Assembly (NCBI GenBank): GCA_015064785.1
Contig: SVRM01000042.1
Span: forward strand, 1-32,746
Length of the DNA stretch: 32,746 nt
DNA from: Oscillospiraceae bacterium
Lineage (GTDB): Bacteria > Bacillota > Clostridia > Oscillospirales > CAG-272
Reading direction: 5' to 3'
This document shows positions 30,235 to 32,746 of this stretch, one piece after another. Made by a program: the position numbers and the translations under genes. Position 1 is the stretch's first letter; every line of letters starts with the position of its first letter. The notes below the pieces were generated by a model, which was not told where the DNA came from, did not search any database, and saw only the letters and a program-made list of their open reading frames with translations.

Positions 30235-32637
30235 ATGAAACACGATTTTATCAACATTGAGAAAAAATGGCAGGACAAGTGGGAGGAAGCCGGTGTCTTC
30301 CATGCCACCGAAGATCATTCCAAGAAGAAGTTCTACGGTCTGGTTGAATTCCCGTATCCGTCCGGTGCAGGTATGCATGTCGGTCACATCAAGGCATACT
30401 CCGGTCTGGAGGTCATCTCCCGCAAGCGCCGTATGCAGGGATACAATGTCCTGTTTCCCATCGGCTTTGACGCATACGGTCTGCCGACGGAAAACTATGC
30501 AATCAAGACCAACACCCATCCGCGTGTGGTTACCGACACCAACATTGCAAACTTCACCTCTCAGCTGAAGCGCGTCGGCTTCTCCTTCGACTGGACCCGC
30601 GTGGTCGATACAACCGAAGAAGGCTACTATAAGTGGACGCAGTGGATTTTCCGCCGGATGTTCGACGAGGGACTTGTCTTCCGTGCAACCACACTGGTCA
30701 ACTATTGCCCGTCCTGTAAGGTTGTCCTGTCCAATGAAGACTCTCAGGGCGGCAAGTGCGACATCTGCCATTCCGACATCGTCCAGAAGTCCAAGGACGT
30801 CTGGTATCTGCGCATCACCGAATATGCGGACAAGCTGCTGTTCGGTCTGGACGAGGTAGACTATCTGCCCAACGTCAAGCTCCAGCAGGAAAACTGGATC
30901 GGCCGCTCCGAAGGTGCATTTGCAAACTTCGCCATCAAGGACACCGATGATTCCCTGCGTATTTATACCACACGTCCCGACACGATGTTCGGCGTTACCT
31001 TCATGGTCATCGCGCCCGAGCATCCGATCATCGAAAAGTATGCAGATCAGATCGCCAACATGGATGCACTGAACGCGTATAAGGAAGAATGCGCAAAGAA
31101 GACCGAATTTGAGCGTACCCAGCTGGTTAAGGACAAGACCGGTGTCCGCATCAAAGGTCTGACTGCGATCAACCCGGCAAACGGTAAAGAGATTCCGATC
31201 TTCATCTCCGACTACGTCATGATGGGTTACGGTACCGGTGCGATCATGGCCGTTCCGGCACATGACGAACGCGACTACGACTTTGCAAAGAAGTTCGGTA
31301 TTGATATCATCGAAGTTATCCGTGGCGGCAACATCGAAGAAGCTGCTTACACAGGAGACGGCGAAATGGTCAATTCCGCGTTCTTAAACGGCATTACCAC
31401 AAAGAAGGAAGCCATTGCCAAGATGCTCGAGTTCCTCGCAGGCAAGGGTGTCGGTGAAAAAGGCGTCCAGTACAAGATGAAGGACTGGGCGTTCAACCGT
31501 CAGCGTTACTGGGGCGAACCGATTCCGATCATTCACTGCCCGACCTGCGGCATGGTTGGTGTTCCCTATGAAGAGCTGCCGCTGCGTCTGCCGAACATGG
31601 AACAGTTTGAACCCGGGGAAGGCGGCGAATCTCCGCTTGCCAAGGTCGAATCCTTTGTCAACTGCACCTGCCCGAAGTGCGGCGGTGCGGCAAAGCGTGA
31701 AACCGATACGATGCCGCAGTGGGCAGGTTCTTCCTGGTACTTCCTGCGCTACTGTGATCCGCACAACGAAGAAGCACTCGCCTCCAAGGAAGCTCTGGAA
31801 TACTGGCTGCCTGTTGACTGGTACAACGGCGGTATGGAACACGTTACCCGTCACATGATCTACTCCCGCTTCTGGCACCGTTTCCTGTATGACATCGGTG
31901 CAGTACCGACCAAGGAACCGTATGCAAAGCGCACGGCACAGGGTCTGATCCTCGGTCCGGACGGCGACAAGATGTCCAAGTCCAAGGGCAATGTCGTCAA
32001 CCCCAACGATGTCGTTGACGAATACGGTGCAGACGTTCTGCGCGTCTATGTCCTGTTCATGGGTGAATACGGTTCCGCAACCCCGTGGAACGATTCTTCC
32101 GTCCGCGGTGTCAAGCGTTTCCTCGACCGTGTTGCAGGACTGACCGACATGGCAAAGGGTGAAGGTGCAACGCCGAAGCTCGAATCCGCATTCCATAAGA
32201 CCGTCAAGAAGGTCTCGCAGGACATTGAGGACATGAAGTTCAACACCGCGATTGCCGCTATGATGTCGCTCATCAACGACATTTACGATGCAGGCACACT
32301 GACACGCGATGAACTCGGCGTTTTCGTCCGTATCCTCTGCCCGTTCGCACCGCACATCTGTGAGGAAATCTGGGAAATGCTCGGTCACGAAGGCTTTGCC
32401 TCTGCTGCTGAATGGCCCGCATGGGACGAAGCAAAGACGGTTGACGCAACGGTAACCTATGCCGTTCAGGTCAACGGTAAGCTCCGTGCAACGCTCGATC
32501 TGCCCAAGGACATGGAAAAGGACGCAGCCATTGCTGCCGCAAAGGCAGAACCCAAAGTCATTCAGTTCACCGAGGGTAAAACCGTGGTCAAGGAAATCTT
32601 TGTTCCCGGCAAGATCATCAATATTGTTGTAAAGTAA
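30235..32637 (+). CDS. leuS: Leucyl-tRNA synthetase
   Basis: LeuRS is a class I synthetase that charges tRNA-Leu and edits misactivated amino acids. The 800-aa product has the N-terminal FINIEKKWQDKWEE, the HIGH-type motif HVGH (about 48-51) within FPYPSGAGMHVGHIKAYS, the CP1 editing domain (about 220-400, with TTRPDTMFGVTFMVIAPEHP and GTGAIMAVPAHDERD), the KMSKS loop KMSKSKGNVVNP (from about 579), the anticodon-binding helical domain and a C-terminal tRNA-binding tail (VNGKLRATLDL). Cysteine pairs CPSC/CDIC (about 160-182) and CPTC/CPKC form zinc-binding inserts. AAGGAGA lies 12 nt before the ATG. It is the regulated target of the upstream T-box and ends in a terminator. Confidence 0.98.
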   Translation: MKHDFINIEKKWQDKWEEAGVFHATEDHSKKKFYGLVEFPYPSGAGMHVGHIKAYSGLEVISRKRRMQGYNVLFPIGFDAYGLPTENYAIKTNTHPRVVTDTNIANFTSQLKRVGFSFDWTRVVDTTEEGYYKWTQWIFRRMFDEGLVFRATTLVNYCPSCKVVLSNEDSQGGKCDICHSDIVQKSKDVWYLRITEYADKLLFGLDEVDYLPNVKLQQENWIGRSEGAFANFAIKDTDDSLRIYTTRPDTMFGVTFMVIAPEHPIIEKYADQIANMDALNAYKEECAKKTEFERTQLVKDKTGVRIKGLTAINPANGKEIPIFISDYVMMGYGTGAIMAVPAHDERDYDFAKKFGIDIIEVIRGGNIEEAAYTGDGEMVNSAFLNGITTKKEAIAKMLEFLAGKGVGEKGVQYKMKDWAFNRQRYWGEPIPIIHCPTCGMVGVPYEELPLRLPNMEQFEPGEGGESPLAKVESFVNCTCPKCGGAAKRETDTMPQWAGSSWYFLRYCDPHNEEALASKEALEYWLPVDWYNGGMEHVTRHMIYSRFWHRFLYDIGAVPTKEPYAKRTAQGLILGPDGDKMSKSKGNVVNPNDVVDEYGADVLRVYVLFMGEYGSATPWNDSSVRGVKRFLDRVAGLTDMAKGEGATPKLESAFHKTVKKVSQDIEDMKFNTAIAAMMSLINDIYDAGTLTRDELGVFVRILCPFAPHICEEIWEMLGHEGFASAAEWPAWDEAKTVDATVTYAVQVNGKLRATLDLPKDMEKDAAIAAAKAEPKVIQFTEGKTVVKEIFVPGKIINIVVK

Positions 32638-32746
32638 TTTTTGAGGGGGTTGTTGCATTTGAAAAATCATTGAGCAAATGATAACTCCCTCAGTCAAAAA
32701 AAAGACGCAGAAGCGTCTTTTTTTTGCCAGCTCCCTCGGCAGAGGG
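32638..32746. repeat. Palindromic repeat-like sequence at the right edge, containing the leuS terminator
   Basis: TGAGGGGGTTGTTGCATTTG (32641-32660, counting from TTGAGGG) is an imperfect reverse complement of CAAATGATAACTCCCTCA (about 32675-32692). A second palindrome, CTCCCTCGGCAGAGGG, runs to the edge. CTCCCTC-type palindromes recur as dispersed intergenic elements in Oscillospirales genomes, from memory. The stretch may be the start of such an element; no gene is visible in it. Confidence 0.55.
32694..32725 (+). terminator. Intrinsic terminator after leuS
   Basis: An A-run leads into GACGC (32704-32708), loop AGAA, GCGTC (32713-32717) and eight T residues (32718-32725). With the A-run pairing to the T-run, the stem can extend to about 13 bp. 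It is symmetrical and could work in both directions. It lies about 60 nt after the leuS stop codon. Confidence 0.9.

Overview
The window reads as a chromosomal segment from a GC-rich, low-abundance-of-tRNA stretch of a Clostridia genome, most likely of the Oscillospirales type. The clues are a sporulation peptidase gene (spoIVB), S-layer homology (SLH) domains, Firmicutes-type gene orders (plsX-rnc-smc-ftsY, nadD-yqeK-LCP-rsfS-leuS, infC-rpmI-rplT), a T-box leader, AAGGAG-type ribosome binding sites and ECF-type transport. No rRNA, tRNA or CRISPR array was seen.

Layout. (1) 1-400: the left edge carries the first 68 codons of a ParB-like gene of the kind found in clostridial integrative elements, reading left. 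Next to it, spoIVB (also leftward) breaks off immediately before its catalytic serine motif, so a mobile element seems to end inside spoIVB. (2) 1668-8444: a rightward cluster with a good promoter. It encodes an SLH-anchored protein with a prenyltransferase-like alpha-barrel, a DUF4430 (transcobalamin C-terminal-like) lipoprotein, an ECF T component, a fused ECF ATPase-ATPase-membrane protein, and a LUD-domain protein. I read this as a surface capture and uptake system, plausibly for a corrinoid, in which the two halves of a transcobalamin fold sit on separate proteins. (3) 8445-8936: a perfect 13-bp palindrome and five tandem ~90-bp repeats abut an endonuclease/exonuclease/phosphatase-family gene. 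(4) 9718-11319: the infC-rpmI-rplT translation operon, with a perfect consensus promoter, an attenuator-like leader, an AUU start for infC, a structured rpmI-rplT spacer and a strong terminator. (5) 11386-17570: an SpoU-type RNA methyltransferase, dprA, topA and trmFO. (6) 17554-23982: plsX, rnc, smc and ftsY. (7) 24058-29362: an XTP/dITP pyrophosphatase, a YhbY-type RNA-binding protein, nadD, yqeK and two tandem LCP-family cell-wall ligases. (8) 29433-32725: a leucine T-box leader driving rsfS-leuS, a terminator, and the start of a repeat-like palindromic sequence at the right edge.

Most of the right-hand three quarters is conserved housekeeping: translation, chromosome segregation, membrane lipid, NAD and wall synthesis. 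The unusual biology is at the left, in the interrupted sporulation gene and the split-transcobalamin/ECF cluster, plus several RNA-level regulatory structures in the gaps between housekeeping genes.
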